Below are positions 1-8,898 of a stretch of DNA of 64,000 nt, one piece after another. Numbering within the stretch: the first letter of the stretch is position 1; each line of letters starts with the position of its first letter. The DNA comes from Streptomyces tauricus (GTDB lineage: Bacteria; Actinomycetota; Actinomycetes; Streptomycetales; Streptomycetaceae). Where the stretch lies: positions 50,293 to 114,292 of the forward strand of contig NZ_BMVY01000030.1 of NCBI RefSeq assembly GCF_014650955.1, given 5' to 3'. The translations under genes were made by a program, and so were the position numbers. The notes beneath the pieces are model-generated. The model was not told where the DNA came from. It saw nothing but the letters and a program-made list of their open reading frames with translations, and made no database searches.

Positions 1-2
1 CC

Positions 3-488
3 CTGGACGCGGCACAGGAGCGCCGGGTGCGCGCGGTGCTCGCGCTCGGCGGGGTGCCGCAGACGGACCTGCCGGACGGGGTACAGCAGGTACGTCTGCG
101 GCTCCTGGAGCGGGCGGCGAGCGGGGCCGAGGCACCGCGTGACGTGTCGGCGTGGGCGGCGGTCGTCGCCTCGAACCTGGCCATGGACTGGCACCGGGCC
201 AGACGCCGGCAGGAACGGATCGGCGAACGGCTGGCCTCGCTGCGGCCCCCGGAGCACACCGCGGACGACTCCGGCGAGGAGACGAAGGTGCTGTCGCTCG
301 CCGTGGCCCAGGGACTGGACGAGCTGCCCGACGCCCAGCGGCAGATCCTCGTGCTGCGCTTCTACGCCGACCTGCCCGTCCGGGGGATCGCCGAGGAGCT
401 CGGCATCCCGGAGGGCACGGTCAAGAGCAGGCTGCACTCGGCGGTCCGCGCGCTGCGCACCCGCCTGCACGAGGACGAGGTGGTGTGA
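3..488 (+). CDS. ECF-type RNA polymerase sigma factor, 5' end outside window
   Basis: The frame is open to the left edge, so the true start lies upstream; a GTG at 27 is only the first start codon inside the window. The visible part holds the end of region 2 (a WHRARRRQER stretch fitting region 2.4) and a complete region 4, starting LDELPDAQRQILVLRFYADL and continuing with the helix-turn-helix IAEELGIPEGTVKSRLHSAV. This architecture is that of small sigma-70 factors of the ECF/SigE type, which direct RNA polymerase to stress promoters. The stop is followed after one base by the ATG of a membrane protein, so the two are surely co-transcribed and the second is the likely partner. The target regulon cannot be read from here. 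Confidence 0.85.
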   Translation: MDAAQERRVRAVLALGGVPQTDLPDGVQQVRLRLLERAASGAEAPRDVSAWAAVVASNLAMDWHRARRRQERIGERLASLRPPEHTADDSGEETKVLSLAVAQGLDELPDAQRQILVLRFYADLPVRGIAEELGIPEGTVKSRLHSAVRALRTRLHEDEVV

Positions 489-489
489 C

Positions 490-1341
490 ATGCCCGAGTA
501 CGAAGGAGCCGGGCACGAAGAAGCCGGGCACGAAGAAGCCGGGTACGAGGGAATCGACGCGCTGCTGGCCGCGATCACGGACGAACCGCTGCCCGAGGGA
601 GCGCGGCACGACACGGTGTTCATGGCGGAGCACCGGTCGGCGGTCGCGGACGTGGCCCTGCTCAGGGAACAGCTGCGGATCATGGGCGACACCCTGGCCG
701 GGGAGGCACCCGCCGGGCAGGCCTCGCCCCCCGGCCGGCCTGCGGCCGGCCGGGGACTGGAGCAGCCCCGGGCGTCCGCGCCGCGCAGGCCGCCGAAGGA
801 GGCGAGGCCACGGCGGCCGCGCCGCTACCGGCGTCACGCGGGAGCGGCCATGGGGACCCTCGTGGTCGTGGCGGGCACGGCCCTGCTCGGCGGACTGGTG
901 TGGCTCGGCGTGCGGGGAGGCGCCGACAGCACGGGCTCCGCCGACTCGTCGGCCGCGAAGCAGGAGGACAGCGGGGGCGACTCGTCGGCGTACTCGCCCG
1001 AGATGCACCTCGCGTGCTCCAAGGTCCTCGTCGAGGGGACGGTACGGAGCATCACGCCCACGGGCGACGGCACCGTACGCGTCGTACTGGAGGCGAAGCG
1101 CTACTACCGGCCCGAGCAGTCGGCGACGGCCCACCCGACGATCACCGTCACGCTGCTGGACAGTGCGCGGAAGGACCTGAAGGTCGGCACGTACACCCTG
1201 GTGCGGCTGCCGGTGGACCCGCGGGACCGGCAGGACTGGGAGACCGGCCGGGGGGTCGGCGACGCCCGCAAGGAGATCCTGGAGGCTCTGCCGGGAGCGC
1301 GCGGCATGGAGTGCGCGAAGGGGGAGGGCGGCAAGCGCTGA
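490..1341 (+). CDS. single-pass membrane protein, probable partner of the upstream sigma factor
   Basis: The protein has 283 residues and begins one base after the sigma-factor stop. The N-terminus carries an in-frame 15-bp tandem repeat (508-552) giving three copies of AG-H/Y-EE. An Ala/Pro/Arg-rich linker is followed by one transmembrane helix near residues 117-138 (AAMGTLVVVAGTALLGGLVW) and a Ser/Asp-rich spacer, then an extracellular domain of about 120 residues with two cysteines. The order cytoplasmic part, one helix, outer domain is that of anti-sigma factors, but I do not see the HxxxCxxC zinc motif of ZAS anti-sigma proteins. It is therefore a sigma-linked membrane protein of unproven function. 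The same stretch is open in other frames; this one is chosen because it follows the sigma gene directly and has the membrane helix. Confidence 0.75.
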   Translation: MPEYEGAGHEEAGHEEAGYEGIDALLAAITDEPLPEGARHDTVFMAEHRSAVADVALLREQLRIMGDTLAGEAPAGQASPPGRPAAGRGLEQPRASAPRRPPKEARPRRPRRYRRHAGAAMGTLVVVAGTALLGGLVWLGVRGGADSTGSADSSAAKQEDSGGDSSAYSPEMHLACSKVLVEGTVRSITPTGDGTVRVVLEAKRYYRPEQSATAHPTITVTLLDSARKDLKVGTYTLVRLPVDPRDRQDWETGRGVGDARKEILEALPGARGMECAKGEGGKR

Positions 1342-1364
1342 GCGCGACGGCGGGGGAACGCGAA

Positions 1365-1397
1365 GGGCGGGCGCCCGGTGGAACCGGACGCCCACCC
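1365..1397. terminator. imperfect hairpin between convergent genes
   Basis: Arms at 1369-1379 and 1383-1393 pair with one mismatch around a 3-base loop and can be extended by three more pairs after a second mismatch. It lies between two convergent genes and could stop transcription from both sides. There is no T-tract, as is usual in this GC-rich DNA. Confidence 0.45.
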
Positions 1398-1420
1398 CTG
1401 TCGTACGCGACTGCCGAAGG

Positions 1421-4400
1421 CTACGGCGTGACCTTCTCGATCAGGACGCTGCCCGTTCCGGCCGCGGTGCCCCGCGCGTTCACGAGCTGCACCTGCCCGA
1501 AGAACGTACGGCCGGCCGGCGGCGCCGCGTTCGCGACGACCTGCGCGGTGACCGACGTCGAAGCGCCGGTGGCGAGCTTCACGGGGGCCGGGGAGACCTC
1601 CACCTGTCCGAGCGAGGGCGCGAAGTACACGTCCAGGTAGTCGTACGCGGTGGTGCCCGCCGGGACCGAGTAGCCGTCGACCAGCACGGTGTACGTGCCG
1701 GCCGCGGGCGTCGGCACGGAGACGGCCTCCTCGGAGTCGCCGTCCGCGGACGAGCCGACCAGGTTGCCCTGCCCGTCGTAGACGGACAGGTCGAGGTCGG
1801 CGGCGGCGTCCGAGACGTTGCCGATGCTCACGTCGAGCGACTCGGCGCCCGTGGGCACGTCCACCGTGACGGTGTCCGTGGCGCCCTGGGCGATGGTCGG
1901 CCGCGTGCTCTTGGAGGAGCCGAGCGGGCCGCCCTTGAGCGAACCGTCGACCGGGGCCAGCTTGTTCGTGACCTTCCAGGAGGCCGGGGTCGGCGTACCG
2001 ACCTTGGCGTCGGGGACGGTCACGACGGCCGGGTCGAAGTCGGCGCCCAGCACCTCGACGCCCAGCTTGTACGGGTTGTCGAGCAGCGGTGACGTGCGGC
2101 GCGACTCGACCTCGATCTCCCAGACGCCCGGCTGCGGGTCGCTGTAGGACCGCAGGTCGGGACGGCAGCCGTTGCCGTCGAGGTAGTTGTTGTAGCAGTA
2201 CGGCGTCGACGTGTTGTCGACCGGGACGCCGTACGGGTGGATGGCGATGAACCGGGTCTGGCTGCCGGTCTTCAGGCCGCCGATCGCGACCTCCAGGTTC
2301 TTCGCGCCCTCGGGGACGGTCACGAAGTACGAGGTGGAGGAGTTGCGCTGGACCGTGCCGGACGCCGAGTAGGTGTACTTCAGCGGGGCGGCGGCCACCA
2401 CGGTGGTGAGGACCTGCTTGTCGACGCCCTCGGTGCGCGGGTCGTCGACCTCCAGGATCGCGCTGCTCAGCCCGGCGCTGCCCGGCTTGGCCTCGACCTT
2501 CACCGTCACCGGCTTGAACAGCGGGAGCAGGACCTTGTCCCCGCCGACGATCCGGAACGTGCTGCCCTGGTTGTTCTTCAGGTGCAGCTCGTGCTTGACG
2601 GCACGGTTCGCGCCGGTCGTACGGGTCAGCGTGACGTCGTACGTCTTCTTCTGGCCGACCTCGATGCCACCCTCGCGGTCGTAGAGGCCCGTGCCGAAGC
2701 CCGGGGTCTTGAGCGCGAAGTCGATCGCGGTGTCGACCGGGGCCTTCACCAGGTAGTCGTGGGCGGTGGCGCCGTCACGGATCGAGTCCCAGGCGTCCTC
2801 GATGTCGATGAGGCCCGCGCCCTCCGCGTACGCCTGCGTGCCGCTGATGTGGTCGGCGGTGGAGGTCAGCGCGGTGCGCAGCTTCGCGGGCGTCAGGTCG
2901 AGGCCCTTCTGCTTCGCGGCGCTCAGCAGCAGCGCGGACGCGCCCGCGGCCTGCGGGGACGCCATCGAGGTGCCCTGGAGCATCGAGTAGCCGGGCGGCA
3001 GGGAGTAGCCCGCCTCGGCGACCGGGCCGCCGGGGAACCAGGTCTGCGTGGTGTTGATGGCCGCGCCGGGCGCGGTCAGCGTCGGCGTGAAGCCGCCGTC
3101 CTCACGCGGGCCGCGCGAGGAGAAGGGCAGCATCGCGTACTTCTTCGACACCTGCGAGCCGTAGTTGGCGGCCCAGGTCTCCTTGGAGATGGACGCGCCG
3201 ACCGAGATGACCTTGTCGGCCAGGCCGGGGTCGCCGATGGTGTTGGCGCCGGGCCCCGAGTTGCCGGCCGAGATGACCAGCTGCACGCCGTAGGTGTCGA
3301 TGAGGCGCGTGTACAGCTCGGCGCGCGCGTTGTTGCCGTCGTTCAGCGCGGGCAGGCCGCCGATCGACATGTTCACGATGTCGACGCCGCGGTTGGCGAC
3401 GAGGTCGATCATGCCCTCGGTGAGCGCGACGTTCGTGCAGCCGCCGCTCCAGGTGCAGGCGCGCGAGGAGACCAGCTTGGCGCCGGGCGCCGCGCCGTTC
3501 ATCTTGCCGCCGAACAGCTTGTTGGCGGCGGTGATGCCCGCGACGTGCGTGCCGTGCTCGGACTCGATGATGCCGATGTTGACGAAGTCGGACTTCTTGC
3601 CGACCCAGTCGCCGCCCAGCGGGTCCATCGGGACGTCCTTGCGGATCTCCACGACGAACGGCACCCGCTCGGCGATCTCCGTCGCCGGGTCGTCGGTACC
3701 GAAGTAGCCGATCTGGTAGCCGTCCTTGTACGGCTTCATCGCGGCGTCGTCGGTGAAGTCGTTGTTGTCGTTCAGGTCGACGCGGACCGTCTTCGCGGCG
3801 GCGTCGTAGAGGACGCCCCAGCTGTCGGTCGTGTCGCCGTCCCGGTTCAGGTCGCCGTTGGCGTCGCCGCCGACGGAGGCGGACTCGCGGAAGCGGCTGA
3901 CCGCGTAGTCGCCGGCCGGGGCCTTCCAGCTCTCGCCGTCGTAGGTGAAGACCGGGCCGGAGCGGGCGTTGGTCATCGCGCGCCAGGTCGCGTCGCCGTC
4001 GACCAGCGGGTCGGTCGCCGTCACCCAGTCGACGATCTTGCGCTCACCGGTCGTCGTCTTCTGCAGCGCGGGGTGCGCCACGTCGACACCGGAGTCGAGG
4101 ATGCCGATGGTGATGCCCCGGCCGTCCGCCTTCGGGTTCTTCTTCACGAAGTCGACGGCACCCGTCTCGAAGGACGGGTTGTACGGGTTCACGGCTGGCG
4201 TGTTCTTGCCCGGCGCCGGGTACGCGGCGGCGGTGGCGCTCTTCTCGGCGCCCTTGGCCGTGTCCGCGGACGGGGTCGGGTCGTCCAGCACGATCTCCTG
4301 GCGCAGGTCGATGCCGTGCACGGAGGAGAGCTTGGAGGCCGCCGCGATGGCCGCTTCGGCCTTGGCGGTCGGGACGGTCGCGCGGACGTAGCCGAGCTTG

Positions 4401-4726
4401 TCGTAGGTGCGGCCGACCGAGCCGCCCTTCACCGCGTCGAGCTGCCCCGCGACCTGCTCGGTCTGCCCGGGGGCGGTGGCGATCATCATCGTGACGTTCT
4501 TGTCGCCGCCCGCCTGCGCCTGCGCGAGGAGGTCGGCGTCGGCCGAACCGAGCTTCCCGCTCGCGGACTTGACGGGCGTGTCGGCGGCCGGGACCGGGTC
4601 GTCCGCGGAGAAGGCCATGGGTATCGGCCCGGCCGCGGAGAGAGCGGCCACGAGACCGGCGGCGACGGCTATGCGTGCCGCGCGTCTCGCCCCGCTGATC
4701 GGAGCGCGCTGAGAGTGGAGGGTCAT
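1421..4726 (-). CDS. secreted S8 subtilisin-family serine protease with a TPP II-like insertion
   Basis: The ATG at 4726 is chosen because AAGGA lies at correct spacing and the protein then starts with a signal peptide (basic MTLHSQRAPISGARRAAR, then a hydrophobic core up to about residue 40). Length is 1101 residues. After a propeptide that looks like inhibitor I9 come the catalytic Asp211 (GILDSGVD), His394 (SEHGTHVAG) and Ser587 (GTSMASP). The Asp-to-His distance of 183 residues is far longer than in ordinary subtilisins and resembles tripeptidyl-peptidase II; the insertion has two acidic loops (DANGDLNRDGD and DLNDNNDFTDD) that look able to bind calcium. The last 400 residues form beta-rich domains including a PPC-like one. 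It is a monocistronic exported protease, convergent with the sigma-linked gene. Endo- or exo-activity is not decided by sequence. Confidence 0.93.
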   Translation of the reverse strand: MTLHSQRAPISGARRAARIAVAAGLVAALSAAGPIPMAFSADDPVPAADTPVKSASGKLGSADADLLAQAQAGGDKNVTMMIATAPGQTEQVAGQLDAVKGGSVGRTYDKLGYVRATVPTAKAEAAIAAASKLSSVHGIDLRQEIVLDDPTPSADTAKGAEKSATAAAYPAPGKNTPAVNPYNPSFETGAVDFVKKNPKADGRGITIGILDSGVDVAHPALQKTTTGERKIVDWVTATDPLVDGDATWRAMTNARSGPVFTYDGESWKAPAGDYAVSRFRESASVGGDANGDLNRDGDTTDSWGVLYDAAAKTVRVDLNDNNDFTDDAAMKPYKDGYQIGYFGTDDPATEIAERVPFVVEIRKDVPMDPLGGDWVGKKSDFVNIGIIESEHGTHVAGITAANKLFGGKMNGAAPGAKLVSSRACTWSGGCTNVALTEGMIDLVANRGVDIVNMSIGGLPALNDGNNARAELYTRLIDTYGVQLVISAGNSGPGANTIGDPGLADKVISVGASISKETWAANYGSQVSKKYAMLPFSSRGPREDGGFTPTLTAPGAAINTTQTWFPGGPVAEAGYSLPPGYSMLQGTSMASPQAAGASALLLSAAKQKGLDLTPAKLRTALTSTADHISGTQAYAEGAGLIDIEDAWDSIRDGATAHDYLVKAPVDTAIDFALKTPGFGTGLYDREGGIEVGQKKTYDVTLTRTTGANRAVKHELHLKNNQGSTFRIVGGDKVLLPLFKPVTVKVEAKPGSAGLSSAILEVDDPRTEGVDKQVLTTVVAAAPLKYTYSASGTVQRNSSTSYFVTVPEGAKNLEVAIGGLKTGSQTRFIAIHPYGVPVDNTSTPYCYNNYLDGNGCRPDLRSYSDPQPGVWEIEVESRRTSPLLDNPYKLGVEVLGADFDPAVVTVPDAKVGTPTPASWKVTNKLAPVDGSLKGGPLGSSKSTRPTIAQGATDTVTVDVPTGAESLDVSIGNVSDAAADLDLSVYDGQGNLVGSSADGDSEEAVSVPTPAAGTYTVLVDGYSVPAGTTAYDYLDVYFAPSLGQVEVSPAPVKLATGASTSVTAQVVANAAPPAGRTFFGQVQLVNARGTAAGTGSVLIEKVTP

Positions 4727-4760
4727 CAGCATCCTTGTGAGTAAAGGAAAAGTCCGTTCA

Positions 4761-4786
4761 CGATCGGATCGACATCGGACCGATCG
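4761..4786. promoter_or_regulatory. inverted repeat upstream of the protease gene
   Basis: CGATCGG (4761-4767) and CCGATCG (4780-4786) are the outer arms of a 26-bp inverted repeat in which 10 of 13 positions pair. It lies 35-60 bases upstream of the protease start. The position suits an operator, but no regulator is identified. Confidence 0.35.
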
Positions 4787-4945
4787 CATCAGTCCGGAAT
4801 GTGAACCCGGATGACCGCTCAGCTTTACGTAAGAAACGGAAGTTTGGGGAGAGCTGACCGAGACGTGAACTGTTCATGGCGTAATTCCGCCATGCGTCAT
4901 GGCGCCGATCTCCGGCCAAACCGGGACGTGCGGGTGTCCCTGACG

Positions 4946-4951
4946 TAACGT
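4946..4951 (+). promoter_or_regulatory. -10 element for a leaderless Nudix mRNA
   Basis: TAACGT ends exactly six bases before the ATG at 4958, which has no Shine-Dalgarno sequence. The expected transcription start is the A of the start codon. Confidence 0.5.
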
Positions 4952-4957
4952 CTGCCC

Positions 4958-5431
4958 ATGCGCGAGGAGTTGAGGGTGGCGGCCTACGCCGTGTGTGTGC
5001 GGGACGGGCGAATACTTCTCGCGCGCTTGGTGGAGAAGGGTGGCGGCAAGCGCTGGACGCTGCCGGGTGGCGGCATGGACCACGGCGAGGACCCCTACGA
5101 CACCGTCGTCCGGGAGGCCGAGGAGGAGACCGGATACAGGGTCGAACCCCTCTCCCTGCTCGGTGTCGACTCGATCAAGCGGACCTACCCGCGCCGCCTC
5201 GGCGCCGATGTCGACTTCCACGCCCTGCGGATCGTCTACGAGACCCGCGTCACCGGCGGCGAACTGCGCCACGAGGCCGACGGCTCGACCGACCTGGCGG
5301 CCTGGCACCCCCTCGACGAGGTACCCGCGCTGCAGCGGGTGGGACTGGTCGACGTGGGACTCGCCCTGTGGCGGGAGCGCCCCGGGACCGGCCGTGTGAC
5401 AGGCATCCCGGACGACCCCGCCGGCGCCTGA
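4958..5431 (+). CDS. Nudix hydrolase
   Basis: The protein has 157 residues and a single Nudix fold. The Nudix box is intact: GGGMDHGEDPYDTVVREAEE, followed by ETGY, which matches GX5EX7REUXEEXGU and supplies the acidic residues that hold the metal. Such enzymes cleave nucleoside diphosphates linked to another group; the substrate cannot be told from sequence. There is no signal peptide, so it is cytosolic. The gene stands alone between the divergent protease and the phosphoesterase, and its mRNA seems to be leaderless. Confidence 0.9.
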   Translation: MREELRVAAYAVCVRDGRILLARLVEKGGGKRWTLPGGGMDHGEDPYDTVVREAEEETGYRVEPLSLLGVDSIKRTYPRRLGADVDFHALRIVYETRVTGGELRHEADGSTDLAAWHPLDEVPALQRVGLVDVGLALWRERPGTGRVTGIPDDPAGA

Positions 5432-5682
5432 GACCTGGCGGCGGAACCTACCCCCTACCCCGTCAGATGAACATGGAGTGACCGGCTGGCCTCCGTTCGA
5501 GGAGGGCTCGGTGGACGCGGAGGGTAGTCCAAGATCGACGTACGGTGATCGGCGCTGCCCGTTGCCGCCCAGTTAACGCGCAGGTCACCCCCGGTGCCAA
5601 CCATCAAGTACGAGCGGGAAGTTCGCGTCGATGGACCACCCGCGACCACTGCTGACGCGTCCGCACCAGGGGAGACCGCGCC

Positions 5683-7440
5683 ATGTCGCGCATACGCTCT
5701 GTCGCCACCGCCGCCCGTGACCGCCGCGCCTTCCTGGCCGCCACCGGGGCGGTGTCCCTCTCCGCGGGCATCGGCTTCGCGCTGCGCCCGGGAACCAGCG
5801 AGGCCGCCACCCACACCGCCGCCCCCCAGGGGCAGCCCATCGCCGTCTCCCGCCGGGCGCCGGCCGCACCCCTGGCCCCGTACACCCGGGGCACCACCCT
5901 CTCGACCATCGCGACCGCCCGCCCGGGCTCCGGCTACCGGCGGCTCGGCGACGGGCCCGCCTGGTCCCGGGTCGTCCGCGGCGACCTGGCCGCCGCCAAG
6001 TCCGGCCGGGCCGAGCGGCGCACCGCGCTCGCCGCGTTCGTACAGTTCACCGACCTGCACCTGGTCGACGTACAGCACCCGCTGCGGTACGAGTACCTGC
6101 GCGCCCAGACCGCCAGCGCCTGGCGCCCCCAGGAGTCCCTGTCGGTGCCCGGCGCGATCTCGCTGGTCGAGCGGGTCAACGCGCTGCGCGGCGCCCCCGT
6201 CACCGGCTCCCCGCTGCACTTCGTGATGACCACCGGCGACAACACCGACAACAACGCCAAGACGGAACTGGACTGGTTCCTCAAGGTGATGAGCGGCGGC
6301 CGCATCACCCCCAACTCCGGTGACCCGGCCCGCTACGAAGGCGTCCAGAACAGCGACCTCAAGCTGTACTGGCAGCCCGACGCGGCCCTGCGCGACGCCG
6401 ACAAGCAGCTCGGCTTCCCGCGCATCGAGGGCTTCCTCGCCGCGGCGATCCGCGAGGTGCGCAGCCCCGGCCTCAACCTGCCCTGGTACTCCACGGTCGG
6501 CAACCACGACTCGCTGCCCGGCGGCTGCTACGCGCCCGGCGACTCCTTCTTCGCCGAGTTCGCGGTCGGCTCCAAGAAGCTGCTGACGCTCGACGAGTCG
6601 GAGGGCGTCGCCATCTGGAAGAACGTCAAGAAGGGCGGCGACCCCAAGGGCGCCGGCTTCAAGGCGATGCTCAAGTCCCAGGCGCGCAGGATGCGTTCGG
6701 TCACACCGGACGAGGGCCGCGCCCCCTTCACGCCGACCGAGTACCTCCAGGCCCACCTCGACCCGGCGCACGCCGGGGTCGGCCCCGTCGGACACGGCTA
6801 CTCGCAGGCCAACCTCGCGGCGAAGACCCAGTACTACACGTTCCGGATCGCGGACGACGTGCTCGGTGTCAGCCTCGACACCACGGACCCGGGCGGGCAC
6901 TACGAGGGCTCGCTCGGCACGTCCCAACTGCGCTGGCTGGAGCGCACGCTGAAGGCGGCGGAGAAGAACAAGGAACACGTCATCGTCTTCAGCCACCACA
7001 CCAGCAAGTCGATGCGCAACCTCCGCGAGGACCCGGCGCACCCGGGCGAGCGGCGGCACGGCGGCGACGAGGTCCTCGCGGTACTCGCCGCCCACCGCCC
7101 GGTCCTGGCCTGGGTGAACGGCCACAGCCACAAGAACAACATCACCCCGCACTCCGCCCCGGACGGCCGCTCCTTCTGGGAGATCTCCACCGCCTCCCAC
7201 GTCGACTTCCCGCAACTGGCCCGCGTGATCGAGATCGCCGACAACAACGACGGCACGATCTCCCTGTTCACCACGCTGATCGAGTCCGCGGCCCCCCACG
7301 ACACGGACTTCACGGACCTCTCCCAGACAGGCCTGGCCGCCCTGTACCGAGAACTCTCCTTCAACGCCCCCGGCGCCCGAACGGACCTGAGCGGCACCCC
7401 GGAGGACCGCAACACGGAACTGGTCCTGAAGAAGGCCTGA
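5683..7440 (+). CDS. Tat-exported metallophosphoesterase (TIGR03767-type)
   Basis: The protein has 585 residues. The N-terminus carries RRAFLAATG and a hydrophobic stretch ending in an Ala-rich cleavage region near residue 42, typical of a Tat signal. The metal-binding residues of calcineurin-like phosphoesterases are in order: Asp124 and His126 (FTDLHLVD), Asp186 (TTGDNTDNN), Asn274-His275 (GNHDS), His438 (FSHHTS) and His481/His483 (GHSHKNN). Length and motif spacing match the actinobacterial TIGR03767 family. Export through Tat suggests that metals are loaded before secretion. Substrate unknown; a phosphodiesterase or phosphatase role outside the membrane is the likely one. The 250 bases upstream hold no gene. 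Confidence 0.92.
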   Translation: MSRIRSVATAARDRRAFLAATGAVSLSAGIGFALRPGTSEAATHTAAPQGQPIAVSRRAPAAPLAPYTRGTTLSTIATARPGSGYRRLGDGPAWSRVVRGDLAAAKSGRAERRTALAAFVQFTDLHLVDVQHPLRYEYLRAQTASAWRPQESLSVPGAISLVERVNALRGAPVTGSPLHFVMTTGDNTDNNAKTELDWFLKVMSGGRITPNSGDPARYEGVQNSDLKLYWQPDAALRDADKQLGFPRIEGFLAAAIREVRSPGLNLPWYSTVGNHDSLPGGCYAPGDSFFAEFAVGSKKLLTLDESEGVAIWKNVKKGGDPKGAGFKAMLKSQARRMRSVTPDEGRAPFTPTEYLQAHLDPAHAGVGPVGHGYSQANLAAKTQYYTFRIADDVLGVSLDTTDPGGHYEGSLGTSQLRWLERTLKAAEKNKEHVIVFSHHTSKSMRNLREDPAHPGERRHGGDEVLAVLAAHRPVLAWVNGHSHKNNITPHSAPDGRSFWEISTASHVDFPQLARVIEIADNNDGTISLFTTLIESAAPHDTDFTDLSQTGLAALYRELSFNAPGARTDLSGTPEDRNTELVLKKA

Positions 7441-7451
7441 CACCTCCAGAA

Positions 7452-7525
7452 GGGGCCGCCGGACGCCCGGCGACCCCTCCCTCCCCCCCCCGGGGGGTGC
7501 TGCCCCGCCCCCTACCGGGGCAGCA
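7452..7525. terminator. two hairpins between convergent genes
   Basis: A first stem (7452-7462 with 7467-7477, one mismatch) follows the phosphoesterase. A second perfect 10-bp stem (7498-7507 with 7516-7525) overlaps the last codons of the leftward gene. Together they fit a terminator for each direction. Confidence 0.5.
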
Positions 7526-8588
7526 CCACGACGTACGCCGCCGGATCGCGGTCACCGGACGCCATCAGAGCCGTACGCACGACGGTCGCCTGCTGCTCCA
7601 TCGAGTCCCGCAGCTTCTTCGGCGTGACGTGCACGACCGTGATGCCGAGCCGCTCCAGGTGCTCGCGCTTGCGGGCGTACTCGGACCACATCGCGTCGTC
7701 GTCCTGGCGCGGGGCCCGGGTGTCGAGTTCGAGGGCGACGGCGTGGTCGGGCCAGTACGCGTCGAGTCCGCCGAGGAGCGGGCCGCCGGGCAGCCGGAGG
7801 TCCACGTTCCAGACCGGGTCGGGCAGTCCGTGTTCCCTGACCAGGCGGTAGAGCCGGTCCTCGGCGATGGCCCGGCCCTCGGCGAGGAGCGAGTCGACGG
7901 CGTCCACCACATGCGGCCGGCTCAGCAGCCGGGCATGGGTCAACTCCCGTACGACCGCCGCGGGTTCGCAGTGGTTACCGCGCACCGCCTCGGTGAGCAG
8001 CCGGCGTACGACTCCCGCGTCCGTGATGTCGGCGACCGCGTCGGCCAGCGCACGCGGCACCGGCGCCACAGGGACACCGCCGATCCGCACGGGCTCCGGC
8101 ATACCCGGTGTACGGACGATACGCACGCAGCCCGTCGACCGCAGCCGGCGCAGCCGCGGGACGAGGACGTCGACGCGGTCCAGGGAGAGCAGCGGGGGAG
8201 CGGACGCGAAGCGGTGCAGGGCGAGCGCGGCGAGACCGGTGATCATCGCGTCGTCGTACCCCTGCGGGGCGGCCGCTTCACCGGCACCGGCACCGGCACC
8301 GGCACCGGCACCGGCGCCCGGCTGGGTGGGGACGGCCGGTTCCGTGACGGGGGAGCGGGCCGCGTACATGAGGACCGCGTGCAGCCGCTCCTCGATGGTG
8401 GCGGGCCCGGGGCGGAGCAGGAAGACACCCGGCAGGAGCTGCTGCCAGGAACCGCCAGGCCGGCACTGCGTGTTGATGTCGGCGGTGCTCACGCCCCGCG
8501 CCCGCAGGTGCGCGGTGGTCATGACGCGCTGCTGGACGTCGGACAGATGGCGGAGAGGCCGGGGGGAGAGCGGGGTGTTGTGGTTCAT
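7512..8588 (-). CDS. DUF559-type endonuclease-fold protein with AbiEi-like N-terminal domain
   Basis: The ATG at 8588 has GAGGT at good spacing and gives 358 residues. The N-terminus (VMTTAHLRARGVSTADINTQ, later WQQLLPGVFLL) looks like the winged-helix start of AbiEi-type antitoxin proteins. The C-terminus (VALELDTRAPRQDDDAMW, then YARKREHLERLGITVVHVTP) has the acidic residues and layout of DUF559, related to very-short-patch-repair nucleases. A GA-dipeptide stretch comes from a 6-bp tandem repeat. Proteins of this composite type are common in Streptomyces and are not proven to be toxins or antitoxins; no partner gene is adjacent. Function is therefore open. Confidence 0.75.
   Translation of the reverse strand: MNHNTPLSPRPLRHLSDVQQRVMTTAHLRARGVSTADINTQCRPGGSWQQLLPGVFLLRPGPATIEERLHAVLMYAARSPVTEPAVPTQPGAGAGAGAGAGAGEAAAPQGYDDAMITGLAALALHRFASAPPLLSLDRVDVLVPRLRRLRSTGCVRIVRTPGMPEPVRIGGVPVAPVPRALADAVADITDAGVVRRLLTEAVRGNHCEPAAVVRELTHARLLSRPHVVDAVDSLLAEGRAIAEDRLYRLVREHGLPDPVWNVDLRLPGGPLLGGLDAYWPDHAVALELDTRAPRQDDDAMWSEYARKREHLERLGITVVHVTPKKLRDSMEQQATVVRTALMASGDRDPAAYVVVLPR
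8281..8316. repeat. 6-bp tandem repeat inside the DUF559 gene
   Basis: Five CCGGCA units and one CCGGCG unit run in tandem. They encode alternating Gly and Ala on the minus strand. Changes in copy number would keep the reading frame. Confidence 0.85.
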
Positions 8589-8613
8589 GACCTCGAATCT
8601 GCCGCGTCCGATC

Positions 8614-8640
8614 CGCCACCTAACCGCTGTTACAAGCCCG
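8614..8640. promoter_or_regulatory. possible operator upstream of the DUF559 gene
   Basis: The palindrome TAAC-CGCT-GTTA sits at 8621-8632, about 35 bases before the leftward start at 8588. A related TAAC-T-GTTA occurs in GGTAACTGTTATG at about 8727-8744. The pair may be operator sites for the winged-helix domain of the encoded protein; this is inference. Confidence 0.25.
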
Positions 8641-8801
8641 TCGTCGAACCCGGACAACCCCGCCCTAAAGTCCACCCCCGCACCTGCCGAAACCCCCAGG
8701 TCCGCCGGGGGTCACGGCCCCACCCACCCAAATTAGGTAACTGTTATGAACGCCCCCCAAGTCAACCCAACGGACACACATCCCCCGTTAGGGAACCCCC
8801 C

Positions 8802-8850
8802 AGGGGCGCGGGGAACGGCGCAGTCTTTCGCCTTCAGGGGCGCGGGGAAC
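8802..8850. repeat. two copies of the AGGGGCGCGGGGAAC element
   Basis: Cores at 8802-8816 and 8836-8850 are 34 bases apart, with the intervening sequence CGCAGTCTTTCGCC. This is the same 34-bp unit, in reverse orientation, as the five-copy array at 47481-47632. The rest of the 310-base gap (8589-8898) shows no gene. Confidence 0.8.
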
Positions 8851-8898
8851 TGCGCACTCCGCCACGGCACACCCGCACCCGCACCCACCCCCGAGAAC

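Noticed and set aside
490..1341. Classical zinc-binding anti-sigma factor
   Set aside because: The partner of the sigma gene is a membrane protein, but no HxxxCxxC motif is seen, so the name anti-sigma factor is not given.
2237..4744. 835-codon open frame opposite the protease gene
   Set aside because: It is a shadow of the real gene: GC-rich DNA leaves the antisense frame open, and the product is an Arg/Gly/Val-rich string without domains.
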